A stretch of DNA of 64,000 nt, from contig CAMDNZ010000014.1 in assembly GCA_945903445.1 (NCBI GenBank), forward strand, positions 7,235-71,234. Direction: 5' to 3'. The notes beneath the pieces are model-generated. The model searched no databases. It was given only the letters and a program-made list of their open reading frames with translations, and was not told where the DNA came from. Position 1 is the stretch's first letter, and each line of letters opens with the position of its first letter. The stretch is from Bordetella parapertussis. GTDB lineage: Bacteria > Pseudomonadota > Gammaproteobacteria > Burkholderiales > Burkholderiaceae_B. Below are positions 16,959-26,831 of this stretch, piece after piece. A program made the position numbers and the translations under genes.

Positions 16959-16974
16959 GCTTCGCGTCTCCTGT

Positions 16975-19404
16975 CTAGTTGCGCACCGGTTTGCCTGTCT
17001 TCAACAGGCCACCTATGCGCTCTTGTGTTTTGGGATGACCCAGCAAGGAAATGAACGCCTCGCGTTCCAGGCCGAGCATCCACGCGTCGTCGACCTCGGT
17101 ATCGGGATCGACATCGCCACCGCACAGCACGTGTGCGACGGTGCAGCCCAGCAGGAAGTCGTGCTCGGAGATAAAACCGCCGTCACGCATATTCACCAAT
17201 TGCACCTTGAGCGTGGCTGCGCCATCCCGCCCCGCAACCTTGAACGGCTCGGCGGGGGGAGGCCGATATCCGCTGCGCGCCAAACCAAGCGCATGATGCA
17301 CAGAAGCCGCCAGTAAAGCGTCGGGGTGCATGACCACAGGATCGGTTTCGCGCAGATAGCCCATCGCCAGCGCCTCCAGAGCGGACGGCGATACCTTCGC
17401 ACCCGCGACCGCTTCGGCAAATTTGCGCAAGAAAGCCAGCAAGGGCATGTCGGGCGCAGCCAAGGCACGCTGCTCGGCAGCGCGTCTCGCACAATAGGCC
17501 AGGCCGCCCGCGCCAGGCACCAGGCCGACGCCCACTTCGACCAGGCCGATGTATGTCTCGAACGCCGCGACCCGAGCCGTGGCATGCACGGCCAATTCGC
17601 AGCCGCCGCCCAAGGCCAAACCGCGCAGGGCCGCAACCGTGGGCACGCGGGCATAACGCAGGCTGAGCGCGGCATCTTGCAAACGCCGCTCGATAGGTTC
17701 GATGGCAGCGGGACCGTCTTTCTGAACGGCGGGCAGCATGCTTTGCAGATCGGCCCCGGCCGAGAACGGCTCGCCGTCTTGCCAGATGACCAACGCCTCG
17801 TAATCGGCTTCGGCCCGCTGCACCGCGTCGATCAGCCCCTCGGTCACATCCAGGCTGATGGTATGCATCTTGGTCTTGAACGACGCCACCAGCACCGTCT
17901 GCGGATGTGGTGCCGGCAAGGTCCAAAGCCGCAAGTGATCGTTCTCGTGGACGGTTTGGCCCGTCAGGCGAGGGGCTTCGCCGGCCAAGCGGACACCCGA
18001 GAGATGATTGCGATACACCGGCAGATCGCGACGCGGCTCGAACTGACCGGAGACCGGGTTGTACGAACCTTGCGCCTGGTGAGGACCGCCCGCATCGGCC
18101 ACTGGCCCTCGGGTCACCCACTCGGGCAGCGGCATATCCGACAGGCAACGGCCGGCCTGGCGATCGTCCTCGATCCACTCGGCTACGGCTAGCCAGCCTG
18201 CGGCCTGCCATGTCTCGAAGGGGCCGGTGCCTTGGCCGAAGCCCCAGCGCATGGCGTAGTCGACGTCGCGGGCAGTGTCGGCGATATCGGCCAGATGGAC
18301 CGCGGCGTAGTGGAATGTGTCGCGCAGCACCGCCCACACGAACTGGGCCTGAGGATGACCGGACTCGCGCAGACCTTTCATACGGGCCACGGGATCGCGC
18401 TGAGCCAGCAAGGCAGCCACCTCGGGATCGACCTTGCCCTCGGCCGGCACATAATCGCGCTTGGCCGGATCGAGCCTCAAAATGGACTTGCCCGATTTTT
18501 TATAAAACCCGGCACCGGCCTTCTGCCCCAACGCGCCCTGCTCGACCAATGCGGCCAGCACGGGCGGCGTGGCGAAGTGCGCGCTAAACGGGTCGTCGGG
18601 CAGACCCTTCTGCATGGTGCCGATGACATGCGCCAAGGTATCCAGCCCAACGACATCGGCCGTGCGGAACGTGCCCGATTTTGCGCGCCCCAGGCGCTTG
18701 CCAGTCAGTTCGTCCACCAATTCGTAGGTCAGGCCATAGCGTTCGGCCTCGATCATCGTGGATAAGATGCCGAACACGCCGATACGGTTGCCGATGAAAT
18801 TGGGCGTGTCGCGTGCCCGCACGACATTTTTGCCCAAGCCCTCGACCAAGAAGGTTTCCAGCGCATCGAGCCCAGCGGCTGCGGTGCGTGAGGTGGGAAT
18901 CAATTCGACCAGCGACATGTAGCGCGGTGGATTAAAGAAATGCACGCCGCAAAAGCGAGCATGCATGCCCTCGGGCAGCACTTCGGACAGCGACTCGATC
19001 GACAGACCGGAGGTGTTGCTGGCCAACCAGGCATCGGCTGCCATGGCGGGCGCGATGCGTGCATACAGATCGCGTTTGAGATCGAGCCGTTCGGCAATGG
19101 CCTCGATGACCAGATCGCACTCGCCCAGCAGGTCGAGATGCTCATCGTAGTTCGCGGGCTGGATTCGGCGTGCGACGGCTGGCGATCCCAGCGGCGCGGG
19201 GTTCATTTTGGCGAGTCGGACGATGGCCTGCCGGGCAATGGCGCTTTTATCGCCCGAGGGCGACGGCAGATCGAACAACACGACGGGCAGGCCGGCATTT
19301 GCAGCGTGCGCAGCGATTTGCGCACCCATCACGCCGGCACCTAGCACAGCCAAGCGCCGAACGGAATGAGCAGGCCGGACAGCGGCCGATTGAGGTGTTG
19401 CCAT
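16975..19404 (-). CDS. Bifunctional 3-hydroxyacyl-CoA dehydrogenase/enoyl-CoA hydratase
   Basis: An 809-residue beta-oxidation enzyme with the dehydrogenase domain first: the NAD motif VLGAGVMGAQIAAHAANAG is near residue 20, and the catalytic histidine lies in GVHFFNPPRYM. The hydratase/isomerase (crotonase) domain is C-terminal, with GLALGGGCELAVHA and GVGLVPGAGG forming the oxyanion hole and catalytic region. This domain order matches FadN-type proteins rather than E. coli FadB. It hydrates 2-enoyl-CoA and oxidises the 3-hydroxyacyl-CoA, handing the product to the thiolase 16 bp downstream. Electron input would come from an acyl-CoA dehydrogenase outside the window. Confidence 0.92.
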   Translation of the reverse strand: MATPQSAAVRPAHSVRRLAVLGAGVMGAQIAAHAANAGLPVVLFDLPSPSGDKSAIARQAIVRLAKMNPAPLGSPAVARRIQPANYDEHLDLLGECDLVIEAIAERLDLKRDLYARIAPAMAADAWLASNTSGLSIESLSEVLPEGMHARFCGVHFFNPPRYMSLVELIPTSRTAAAGLDALETFLVEGLGKNVVRARDTPNFIGNRIGVFGILSTMIEAERYGLTYELVDELTGKRLGRAKSGTFRTADVVGLDTLAHVIGTMQKGLPDDPFSAHFATPPVLAALVEQGALGQKAGAGFYKKSGKSILRLDPAKRDYVPAEGKVDPEVAALLAQRDPVARMKGLRESGHPQAQFVWAVLRDTFHYAAVHLADIADTARDVDYAMRWGFGQGTGPFETWQAAGWLAVAEWIEDDRQAGRCLSDMPLPEWVTRGPVADAGGPHQAQGSYNPVSGQFEPRRDLPVYRNHLSGVRLAGEAPRLTGQTVHENDHLRLWTLPAPHPQTVLVASFKTKMHTISLDVTEGLIDAVQRAEADYEALVIWQDGEPFSAGADLQSMLPAVQKDGPAAIEPIERRLQDAALSLRYARVPTVAALRGLALGGGCELAVHATARVAAFETYIGLVEVGVGLVPGAGGLAYCARRAAEQRALAAPDMPLLAFLRKFAEAVAGAKVSPSALEALAMGYLRETDPVVMHPDALLAASVHHALGLARSGYRPPPAEPFKVAGRDGAATLKVQLVNMRDGGFISEHDFLLGCTVAHVLCGGDVDPDTEVDDAWMLGLEREAFISLLGHPKTQERIGGLLKTGKPVRN

Positions 19405-19545
19405 TTGGGGAGTCTCCAGTCGTTCTTAGAACACCAGAGTAGCGCATCGCAGCAATCCTGAGCAGGCTCTGACAATGATCCTTACAACCCGTCTGTGTCA
19501 GTAAATTCAAACAACGTTCGATATCTTGCCGTCATCCCCCCGCGA

Positions 19546-20766
19546 TCAGTCTTCGCCCGGTTCTCCAGCCACGGACACGCCAATTCGTACCAGGCGGTAG
19601 GCGATACCGTCGATCAGACGCCGCCACAGCCCGCGTCGACGGTACGCGTCGTGACGCACTTGGACACCGCCTTCCGCTACCGCGCGCTCCAACGAGCGTT
19701 TCAGTCGGTCGGCAAAATCGATCTCCTCGACCACGACATTGGCTTCACGGGCCAGCAGGAAACTGAACGGATCGATGTTCGACGAGCCTACTGTGGCCAA
19801 GCCGTCGATAACGGCCACCTTGGCATGCAGGTAGCTGGGCATGTACTCGTAAATCTCGACGCCGCCTGCCAATAGCGGGTCGTACAGTGCACGCGTGGCG
19901 TGATACTGCATGCGATATTCGACCTTGCCCTGCACCAACACCCGAACTCGCACGCCGCGTTGGGCCGCCCGGATCAAGGCCTGCTGAAACTGGCGGCCTG
20001 GCAGAAAATACGCATTGGCGATGAAGATGTCGGTTTGCGCGCGTTCGATGCCATACAGATAGGCCTGTTCGAACGTCCGGCGATAACGCAGGTTGTCACG
20101 CAGGACCAGTGCGGCGCTCATGGGCCCTTCGCCGTGGCTGGCCAGCGTCTCGAAGCTTGGGGGATGCGCCAACTCCAAGCGCTGCCAAGTACTCGGATGA
20201 CGTCCCAGTCGCAGCCAATTCAAGTGCAACCACAACAACTTCTGAATGTGCGCGGCATGGGCCACGATGGGCCCGCGCAGGGCCACGGCATAATCGAAGC
20301 GCGGGACCGACGGGCCAGCCTCAGGCGTGAGGTCGTCGTAGTCGTCGATGATATTGATCCCGCCGACGAATCCCAGCTCGCCATCGATGACCGCAATTTT
20401 TCGATGCATGCGCCGCAGCCGCTGGCGCGAGGGAATCCATTTGGCAAACCATTTCGGCTCGGGCCGATACACCATGACTCGCGCACCCGCCTGCTGCAGG
20501 ACCGATACCAGATGGGGGGCCGTATCGGCCGCGCCAAAACCATCGACCACCACCCGGACTTTGATCCCACGGCGGCTGGCGTTGAGCAGACTGAGCAAAA
20601 CCTGCCGCCCGGTTCGATCCAAGGTGAAGATATAGGTTTCGAGGTGTACGCTGTGACGCGCCGTGTCGATGGCTTCGCACAGCCTCGGAAAGAAATCGCT
20701 GCCATTTTCGAGCAAAGTGATTTCATTGCCCTGCGTCCAGTCCAACTGGACAATGCTGGCCTTCAA
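19546..20766 (-). CDS. clsB: Cardiolipin synthase B-type phospholipase D protein
   Basis: A 406-residue phospholipase-D superfamily enzyme with two HKD motifs: HRKIAVIDGELGFVGG in the first half and HAKVAVIDGLATVGSSN in the second. There is no long hydrophobic N-terminal region, which fits ClsB (YbhO) rather than ClsA. The predicted reaction joins phosphatidyl groups to make cardiolipin at the inner membrane. The gene overlaps an endonuclease/exonuclease/phosphatase-family gene by 4 bp (ATGA). The same pairing, ybhO with ybhP, is found in Escherichia coli, so the two probably act together. Confidence 0.9.
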   Translation of the reverse strand: MKASIVQLDWTQGNEITLLENGSDFFPRLCEAIDTARHSVHLETYIFTLDRTGRQVLLSLLNASRRGIKVRVVVDGFGAADTAPHLVSVLQQAGARVMVYRPEPKWFAKWIPSRQRLRRMHRKIAVIDGELGFVGGINIIDDYDDLTPEAGPSVPRFDYAVALRGPIVAHAAHIQKLLWLHLNWLRLGRHPSTWQRLELAHPPSFETLASHGEGPMSAALVLRDNLRYRRTFEQAYLYGIERAQTDIFIANAYFLPGRQFQQALIRAAQRGVRVRVLVQGKVEYRMQYHATRALYDPLLAGGVEIYEYMPSYLHAKVAVIDGLATVGSSNIDPFSFLLAREANVVVEEIDFADRLKRSLERAVAEGGVQVRHDAYRRRGLWRRLIDGIAYRLVRIGVSVAGEPGED

Positions 20767-21626
20767 GGCAGCTCCAACTCAGCCATGATAGGTGAGTGAT
20801 CGGACAAGCGCGACCACTGCCGACCGTGCAACACGCGGGCACTGCGAACGGCAAAACCACGCTGGTAGATCCGATCCAGCCTGAACCACGGAAACACCGC
20901 AGGAAAAGTCCGCGGCGGCGGCACCAGGGCCGATGTGCCCGCACCCATGCCCAGTTGCCGGGTACGCTCCATGGCGCTCAACGCGTTGGGCACCCCGCGC
21001 AAGGTATTGGCCAGCCGCCGCATCGTGTCCCGCACACTCGGCAGTTCGCCACCATGCGTTTTAGGCGCATGGGCAAACACCTCGTACAAACCGAGTTGTT
21101 GCACGAATAGCGGCGAGAGCCGGTCGTTCCAGTCGTTGAAATCGCCTGCGATCAGAATCGGGGCCCCTTCGGGCACCAGCCGCCCGATACGCTCGACCAG
21201 GGCTTGAGTTTGCCGCGTCCGGCTGCCCGAGAACAAGCCGAGATGAACCACGAAGCAATGCACGACGTGGCCGCCAATCGGCACCTCGGCATGCAACAGC
21301 CCACGCTGTTCCATCTTGTGGTCGGAAATATCTTGGTTTTCGTAAGACGAGATCGAAAAACGCGACAGCAGCGCATTGCCGTGATCGGTCCGATCGCGAA
21401 TCGCGTTGCGTCCATAAGCGACGTTCATGTGCAGCGCCGCACCCAAGGACTCGTGCTGCGCATCGAAACGCGAGGACTCTTCGTTACGCCCCTGTACCTC
21501 TTGCAGGAACACCAGGTCGGGCCGCAGACCATAAAGCCCCAAACGCAACGCGTTCAGGGATTCCCGGCTCATGAGCGCCGAGCGGCCCTTATGGATGTTG
21601 TAGCTGACGACACGAATGATGGACAT
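20763..21626 (-). CDS. YbhP-like endonuclease/exonuclease/phosphatase family protein
   Basis: A 287-residue EEP-fold hydrolase. Metal and active-site motifs are VVSYNIHKG at the start, LVFLQEVQG (Glu), VVHLGL, IAGDFNDW (Asp/Asn) and the C-terminal LSDHSPIMAEL (Asp-His). Such enzymes cleave phosphodiesters of nucleic acids or lipids. I chose ATG 21626 because GTGAG lies 5 bp upstream; a GTG two codons earlier is also open. It is translationally coupled to clsB, as ybhP is to ybhO in E. coli. That suggests a link to phospholipid metabolism, but the real substrate is unknown. Confidence 0.85.
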   Translation of the reverse strand: MSIIRVVSYNIHKGRSALMSRESLNALRLGLYGLRPDLVFLQEVQGRNEESSRFDAQHESLGAALHMNVAYGRNAIRDRTDHGNALLSRFSISSYENQDISDHKMEQRGLLHAEVPIGGHVVHCFVVHLGLFSGSRTRQTQALVERIGRLVPEGAPILIAGDFNDWNDRLSPLFVQQLGLYEVFAHAPKTHGGELPSVRDTMRRLANTLRGVPNALSAMERTRQLGMGAGTSALVPPPRTFPAVFPWFRLDRIYQRGFAVRSARVLHGRQWSRLSDHSPIMAELELP

Positions 21627-21674
21627 AAGCACTCACGCGAAACAGTCACATGTGGACTGCTTCGGGAGGTTACT

Positions 21675-23465
21675 TCATTTCACTTCGACATTCCGCAAGC
21701 GGATGTGAAGTTCGCGCAACTGCTTCTCGTCGACCGGCGACGGCGCTTGCGTGAGCAAGCACTGCGCACGCTGAGTCTTGGGGAAAGCAATCACGTCGCG
21801 AATCGAATCGGCACCGGTCATCATGGTGCAGATGCGGTCCAGGCCGAAGGCGATACCACCGTGCGGGGGCGCGCCGTATTGCAGCGCATCCAGCAGGAAG
21901 CCGAATTTCTCCTGCGCTTCCTCAGCATCGATCTTCAGTGCGCGGAACACTTTGCTCTGCACTTCTTCGCGATGGATCCGAACCGAACCGCCACCGATTT
22001 CCCAACCGTTCAACACCATGTCGTAGGCCTTGGCAATGGCTTGGCTGGGATCGGTGGTGAGCAGGTCCTCGTGACCGTCTTTCGGGCTGGTGAACGGGTG
22101 ATGTGCTGCGGTGTAGCGGTTGTCTTCTTCGTCGAACTCGAACATCGGAAAATCGACCACCCACAGCGGCTTCCAGCTCTTCTCGAACAAGCCTTGCTTC
22201 TTGCCGAATTCGCTGTGACCGATCTTCACGCGCAAGGCACCGATGGCGTCGTTGACGACCTTGGCACGGTCTGCACCGAAGAAAATGATGTCGCCGCTTT
22301 GCGCGCCCGTGCGCGCCAACAGTTCGGCCAGTGCAGCGTCGTGGATGTTCTTGACGATGGGCGATTGCAGGCCATCGCGGCCTTTTCCGACCTCGTTGAC
22401 CTTAATGTAGGCCAGACCGCGTGCACCGTAAATGCCGACAAACTGGGTGTAGGCATCGATTTCGCTACGCGGCATTTCTGCACCGCCTGGCACGCGCAAG
22501 GCGACCACACGGCTGCCCGGCGCCGTCGCAGCGCTGGCGAACACTTTGAACTCGACGTCCTTCATCACGTCGGTCACGTCGGTGAATGCCAGGTTCACGC
22601 GCAGATCGGGCTTGTCCGAACCATAGCACTGCATGGCATCGGCCCAGGTCATGGTGGGGAACGGCGCGGGCAGATCGACGTCCTGCACCACCTTGAAGAC
22701 ATGACGAATCATGCCTTCGAAGACTTCGCGAATCTCGGTTTCCGACAGGAACGAGGTTTCGCAGTCGATCTGGGTGAATTCAGGTTGACGATCGGCGCGC
22801 AAGTCTTCGTCGCGGAAGCACTTGGTGATTTGATAGTAACGGTCGAAACCGGATACCATCAGCATCTGCTTGAACAACTGAGGCGATTGCGGCAACGCGA
22901 AGAATTGGCCGTCGTTCACACGCGAGGGCACCAGATAGTCGCGCGCGCCTTCGGGCGTGCTCTTGGTCAGCATAGGCGTTTCGATGTCGATGAAGCCCAG
23001 GTTGTCCAGGAACTTACGCACCTCGATCGACACGCGATAGCGCAGCATCAGGTTCTGCTGCATTTGCGGACGGCGCAAATCCAGCACGCGATGCGTCAGA
23101 CGAATGGTTTCCGACAGATTGTCGTCATCGAGCTGGAACGGCGGGGTGACCGACGCGTTCAGCACTTCGACTGCACGGCACAGAATCTCGATCTCGCCCG
23201 AGGCCAACTCGGCGTTGGCCGTCCCTTCGGGACGCAGACGCACTTCGCCCGTGATACGCAGGCAGAACTCGTTGCGTAGCGATTCGGCAGTTTTGAAGGA
23301 CTCGGCGTTATCGGGATCGAACACGATTTGCGCCAGACCGGTACGGTCGCGCAAGTCGATGAAAATGACCCCGCCGTGGTCACGGCGGCGATTGACCCAG
23401 CCAAAAAGCGTCACGGTTTGGCCGAGATGGCTGCGGCAAACCTCACCGGTATAGCAGGTACGCAT
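21675..23465 (-). CDS. aspS: Aspartyl-tRNA synthetase
   Basis: A 596-residue class II synthetase of the bacterial type. The N-terminal anticodon-binding OB domain includes [20 protein letters not shown], and class II motif 2 reads [23 protein letters not shown] insertion domain occupies roughly residues 280-420. Motif 3 lies in [10 protein letters not shown] near the C-terminus. It charges tRNA-Asp; whether it also mischarges tRNA-Asn cannot be told here. The gene is 38 bp downstream of the FmdB-family gene on the same strand, and a long open frame on the opposite strand is a codon-bias shadow. Confidence 0.97.
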   Translation of the reverse strand: MRTCYTGEVCRSHLGQTVTLFGWVNRRRDHGGVIFIDLRDRTGLAQIVFDPDNAESFKTAESLRNEFCLRITGEVRLRPEGTANAELASGEIEILCRAVEVLNASVTPPFQLDDDNLSETIRLTHRVLDLRRPQMQQNLMLRYRVSIEVRKFLDNLGFIDIETPMLTKSTPEGARDYLVPSRVNDGQFFALPQSPQLFKQMLMVSGFDRYYQITKCFRDEDLRADRQPEFTQIDCETSFLSETEIREVFEGMIRHVFKVVQDVDLPAPFPTMTWADAMQCYGSDKPDLRVNLAFTDVTDVMKDVEFKVFASAATAPGSRVVALRVPGGAEMPRSEIDAYTQFVGIYGARGLAYIKVNEVGKGRDGLQSPIVKNIHDAALAELLARTGAQSGDIIFFGADRAKVVNDAIGALRVKIGHSEFGKKQGLFEKSWKPLWVVDFPMFEFDEEDNRYTAAHHPFTSPKDGHEDLLTTDPSQAIAKAYDMVLNGWEIGGGSVRIHREEVQSKVFRALKIDAEEAQEKFGFLLDALQYGAPPHGGIAFGLDRICTMMTGADSIRDVIAFPKTQRAQCLLTQAPSPVDEKQLRELHIRLRNVEVK

Positions 23466-23503
23466 GCAGGGTAACTCCGTTTGGATGCGTTGAAATAGGG
23501 ACG

Positions 23504-23833
23504 TCAGGCGGCCGAAGTGCTACCAGAAGCGGGAGGCGTCGAGGGGGTGGCCGACGCAGCGGGCGCCGGGGGCGCCACAGCAGCAGGCGCTGCCTCGGAC
23601 GCGCCACCCGTGGCGGGCTTGCCACCGGACGAGGCCGCCCCTCCTGAATTGTTATTGCGGAAATCGGTCACATACCAGCCCGAACCTTTGAGCTGAAAGC
23701 CGGCCGCCGTCACTTGCTTGGCGAAGGACGGCTCATGGCATTCGGGACACACCGAAAGGGGCGCGTCGGACATTTTTTGCAGGACGTCTTTGGCAAAGCC
23801 GCAGGCGCTACAACGGTAGGCATAGATAGGCAT
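23504..23833 (-). CDS. FmdB-family zinc-ribbon protein
   Basis: A 109-residue protein starting [12 protein letters not shown], the hallmark of the FmdB putative regulatory family. The two cysteine pairs CSAC (residues 8-11) and CPEC (29-32) form a zinc ribbon, followed by [13 protein letters not shown]. The C-terminal 45 residues are low-complexity Gly/Ala/Pro/Ser, a common variable tail. An upstream in-frame start adds eight residues and was rejected because the family begins at MPIY. It precedes aspS and is likely co-transcribed with it. Its function is unproven. Confidence 0.9.
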   Translation of the reverse strand: MPIYAYRCSACGFAKDVLQKMSDAPLSVCPECHEPSFAKQVTAAGFQLKGSGWYVTDFRNNNSGGAASSGGKPATGGASEAAPAAVAPPAPAASATPSTPPASGSTSAA

Positions 23834-23915
23834 GGATCGGCCACGCAAGAAAATCACGGGAAGTCGATGATTTTAGCGGGTTTATGCGGGCGCGTCCCGT
23901 ATCCATGCACAGGGT

Positions 23916-25178
23916 TCAGGGCAACAAAAACATCACTGCCGCAATCAAGGTCGGTACGAGCGCGCTGATAATCAGTCGGACAGGTGAAATGCTCTCACCG
24001 GCGAAGCCCCCTTTGAGCAACGCAAATGCCGCTGGATTGGGGGCATTGGCGATGACCGTCAAGCCGCCACCCGTGACCGCTCCGGCCACCAACATGTAGC
24101 GCCACGACTCCGACGTGCCTTCTATCATGGCGCCCAGGTAGGTCAGCGCGGCATTGTCGGTCAAGGCCGTCAAACCCGCCGCCCCCCAAAACAACACGGT
24201 CGGCGATAAGCCGCCCAGCAGGTCTTGCAACCACCAGCGCTGCAAGCCGCCCAGGACGACCAGGCCGGCCAGGAAAAAACCCACCAACATGCCCTCTTTA
24301 AGCAAGAGCGGCGACTGGTGGCGGGGATAAGCATGCACGAATCCCAAGAACAGGATCAGCACGCCCAAGAACACCTCCGGGGTATGCGCGTTCAACACCA
24401 CCAGGGCCAGAAAGCCCGTATGCACCAGCATGACGCTGGCGGGCACGGCGGGCGCGGCGTCGGCCTGAGCCGACTGACCCGCAGGCGGCGCATTCACGCT
24501 ACTTCGGACCACGACGGTCAACAGCACCGCATTGGCGAACACGGCGATGGCTGCACGCCACCCGAACTCGGCCAGCATGTAGGCACTATCCCAGCCGAAA
24601 GTGGCCGCCACCATCAACACGGGCGGCGCTGCATAGGCCGTCAGCACCCCGCCGATCGACACGTTGACCAGCAGCACGGCCAGCACCAGATACTTGTGGA
24701 CCTCGTTAGTGGTGTGGCGGAAATAAGTGTCGCGCAGCATCAGCGCGGCCAGCGTCATGGCGGCGGGCTCGGTAATCAGAGAGCCGGTGAGCGGGACGAC
24801 CGACAAGGTCACGAAGAACAGCGCCAGCTCGCGCCGCATGGGCAAACAAGCAGCCAGTCGAGCCGCCAGCATGCCAACTAAAGCCAGAATGGGTCGACTG
24901 GCTGCCACCACCATGATGACGAAGACGAACAGCGGCTCGGTAAAGTTGCGCGACTTGACGTAAGTCACCGCCTCGCTGGGGCCTACCACTGCCACCATGG
25001 CCAGTACCAGAGCCGTCGCCCACACCCCGAAAACGGCTTCGACCTCGCCCAAGATATGCCAAAGCCCCGCATGGCGCCCGCCTCGATGCGCCAGCCCGGT
25101 GAACACTGGCGCACAAAACGTGTGCAGGATGGCCACGGCAAACATCGTGGTGGCGATGACTTCTATAGGCGTAGACAT
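23916..25178 (-). CDS. Putative Na+/H+ antiporter family membrane protein
   Basis: A 420-residue polytopic protein with about eleven hydrophobic segments. The opening ATTMFAVAILHTFCAPVF, then HILGEVEAVFGVWA, and NFTEPLFVFVIM resemble the uncharacterised antiporter family PF07399. ALTDNAALTYLGAMIEG in the C-terminal half and SLITEPAAMTLAALML carry polar membrane residues as in ion-transporter folds. I start at ATG 25178 (MSTPIEV); an in-frame start 22 codons upstream gives a non-conserved leader. It is divergent from the amino-acid permease, with 195 bp between them in which no clear signal was found. Confidence 0.75.
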   Translation of the reverse strand: MSTPIEVIATTMFAVAILHTFCAPVFTGLAHRGGRHAGLWHILGEVEAVFGVWATALVLAMVAVVGPSEAVTYVKSRNFTEPLFVFVIMVVAASRPILALVGMLAARLAACLPMRRELALFFVTLSVVPLTGSLITEPAAMTLAALMLRDTYFRHTTNEVHKYLVLAVLLVNVSIGGVLTAYAAPPVLMVAATFGWDSAYMLAEFGWRAAIAVFANAVLLTVVVRSSVNAPPAGQSAQADAAPAVPASVMLVHTGFLALVVLNAHTPEVFLGVLILFLGFVHAYPRHQSPLLLKEGMLVGFFLAGLVVLGGLQRWWLQDLLGGLSPTVLFWGAAGLTALTDNAALTYLGAMIEGTSESWRYMLVAGAVTGGGLTVIANAPNPAAFALLKGGFAGESISPVRLIISALVPTLIAAVMFLLP

Positions 25179-25373
25179 GGCGACAATCGGAAGGGATGAA
25201 TACAAGCCGCCACCATAGAGGATGCGCCCATGCCCGGTCATCAATTTCCGCGACGCGGCGCAAATACTTACATCGGGACTGGAAACTTATAGCAACAGAC
25301 CGGGTCTGGCATCATGCTTACCCAACAGGCTTGCGCTCCATCTCGTTTCATCGCTCAGTAAGGTCGTTTTTGC

Positions 25374-26732
25374 ATGGCGCCTCCTACCGCCCAGCTTTCC
25401 AGCACCACCCGTTCTCGGACCAGCCGCCTATGCTTACTGGATGGCGTGGCTTTGCTGGTTGGTGTAGTGGTGGGAATCGGCATTTTCGGCTTTCCCCCGC
25501 TGGTGGCGCGCTACGCCAGCTCGCCGGAGATGTATATGGCGCTGTGGGTGGCGGGTGCCGTTCTGATGCTGGCGGGCGCGTTGTGCTATGCCGAGCTGGG
25601 CTCGGCTTATCCCCATCAGGGGGGCGAGTATCACTACCTGACCCGGGCCTGGGGGCCGAGAGTCGGTTTTCTGTTCGCATGGTCGCGCGGCATGGTGGTG
25701 CAAACCGGCGCCATCGCGGCAGCGGCATTTATCTACGGCGACTACGCCAATACTCTGGTTCCGCTGGGTCGACATGGTTCGAGCTTCCATGCCGCACTGG
25801 CGGTTGTCGCCACGACGGTGCTCAATATGGCGGGCACGCGGGAATCCAAAAACGTTCAGCATGTGTTCACCGCATGCACACTGCTGGCCGTCGGGGCGGT
25901 GATCGTCGCCGGGCTGGCCGCGCCCGAAACCGTCGTCGCCCCCCTGAAAGAAGCAGTGGCACCCGCCATCGCCGCCAGCCATGCCGAAGCCTGGGCCATG
26001 GGCTTGATTCTGGTGCTGCTGACCTATGGCGGGTGGAACGAGGCCGCCTATTTATCGGGCGAACTCGACGACCCGGGCCGTAATGTCAGCCGAGTGCTAC
26101 TGATCGGCACGGCCTTGGTGGCGGCCTGCTACATCCTGGCCAACTTGGCGTTTCTGGACATCTTCGGACTGCATGGCCTGCGTGAATCGCACGCGGTTGC
26201 CGCCGATCTGATGAACGCCGTGACGGGACACTATGGCGGCTTGGTGCTGGCTCTGGTGATCTGCCTGACGGCACTATGCACCATCAACGGCAGTATTTTG
26301 ACGGGCGGACGCATGTATTACGCGCTGGGACGCGACGTTCCCCGGCTGCGCCTATTGGGTCGCTGGCATGCGGGCTCGCAAAGTCCGCGCCGTGCGTTAG
26401 CGTTGCAAGCGGCCATCGTTTTAGTGTTGATCGCCTTCGGCGGCTGGCACGGCAATGCCATCGAAGCCATGGTGGCCTACACCGCGCCGGTGTTCTGGAT
26501 GTTCATGCTGCTGGTCGCTCTGGCGGTGTGGCGGCTGCGGGTGATCGACCCGAAGCGGCACCGGCCTTTCAAGGTGCCCTTCTACCCGCTGGTGACTGCC
26601 CTGTTCGTGTTCGCATGCGCCGCGCTCACCTATGCCAGCGTGCGCTATGCCGGAGCAGGTGCCTGGGCAGGATTGACCGTGTTGGCAGCTGGGGTGCCGC
26701 TTCTGGGCATGACGCGCGACAGACGTCAGTAA
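25374..26732 (+). CDS. APC-superfamily amino acid permease
   Basis: A 452-residue inner-membrane transporter with about 12 hydrophobic segments. The first helix contains VGVVVGIGIFGFPPLVA, the unwound GxGIF substrate site of APC permeases, and GGEYHYLTRAWGPRVGFLFAW is the helix 2-3 signature. It most resembles amino acid permeases of the LAT/AAT branches; the substrate is not predictable. The aminotransferase gene 99 bp downstream on the same strand may metabolise the imported amino acid, but a separate candidate promoter lies between them. Confidence 0.87.
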   Translation: MAPPTAQLSSTTRSRTSRLCLLDGVALLVGVVVGIGIFGFPPLVARYASSPEMYMALWVAGAVLMLAGALCYAELGSAYPHQGGEYHYLTRAWGPRVGFLFAWSRGMVVQTGAIAAAAFIYGDYANTLVPLGRHGSSFHAALAVVATTVLNMAGTRESKNVQHVFTACTLLAVGAVIVAGLAAPETVVAPLKEAVAPAIAASHAEAWAMGLILVLLTYGGWNEAAYLSGELDDPGRNVSRVLLIGTALVAACYILANLAFLDIFGLHGLRESHAVAADLMNAVTGHYGGLVLALVICLTALCTINGSILTGGRMYYALGRDVPRLRLLGRWHAGSQSPRRALALQAAIVLVLIAFGGWHGNAIEAMVAYTAPVFWMFMLLVALAVWRLRVIDPKRHRPFKVPFYPLVTALFVFACAALTYASVRYAGAGAWAGLTVLAAGVPLLGMTRDRRQ

Positions 26733-26737
26733 GCAGG

Positions 26738-26766
26738 TTTACATCGTCTGGCAAAGTGCTGACAAT
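26738..26766 (+). promoter_or_regulatory. Candidate sigma70 promoter upstream of the aminotransferase
   Basis: TTTACA (26738-26743), a 17-bp spacer and GACAAT (26761-26766) lie 66 bp before the aminotransferase ATG. Five of six bases match the -35 consensus and four of six the -10. It would separate the gene from the permease upstream. Confidence 0.4.
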
Positions 26767-26831
26767 AGATTGATATTTCGCATCGGCACTTCGCTTCGAC
26801 ACATCGCTTCCTCACTGCGGCATTTGCACCT

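Noticed and set aside
21204..23279. A 691-codon open frame opposite aspS and the YbhP-like gene
   Set aside because: Both minus-strand genes have full conserved motifs. The antisense frame is His/Gln/Arg-rich and is explained by GC-rich codon bias.
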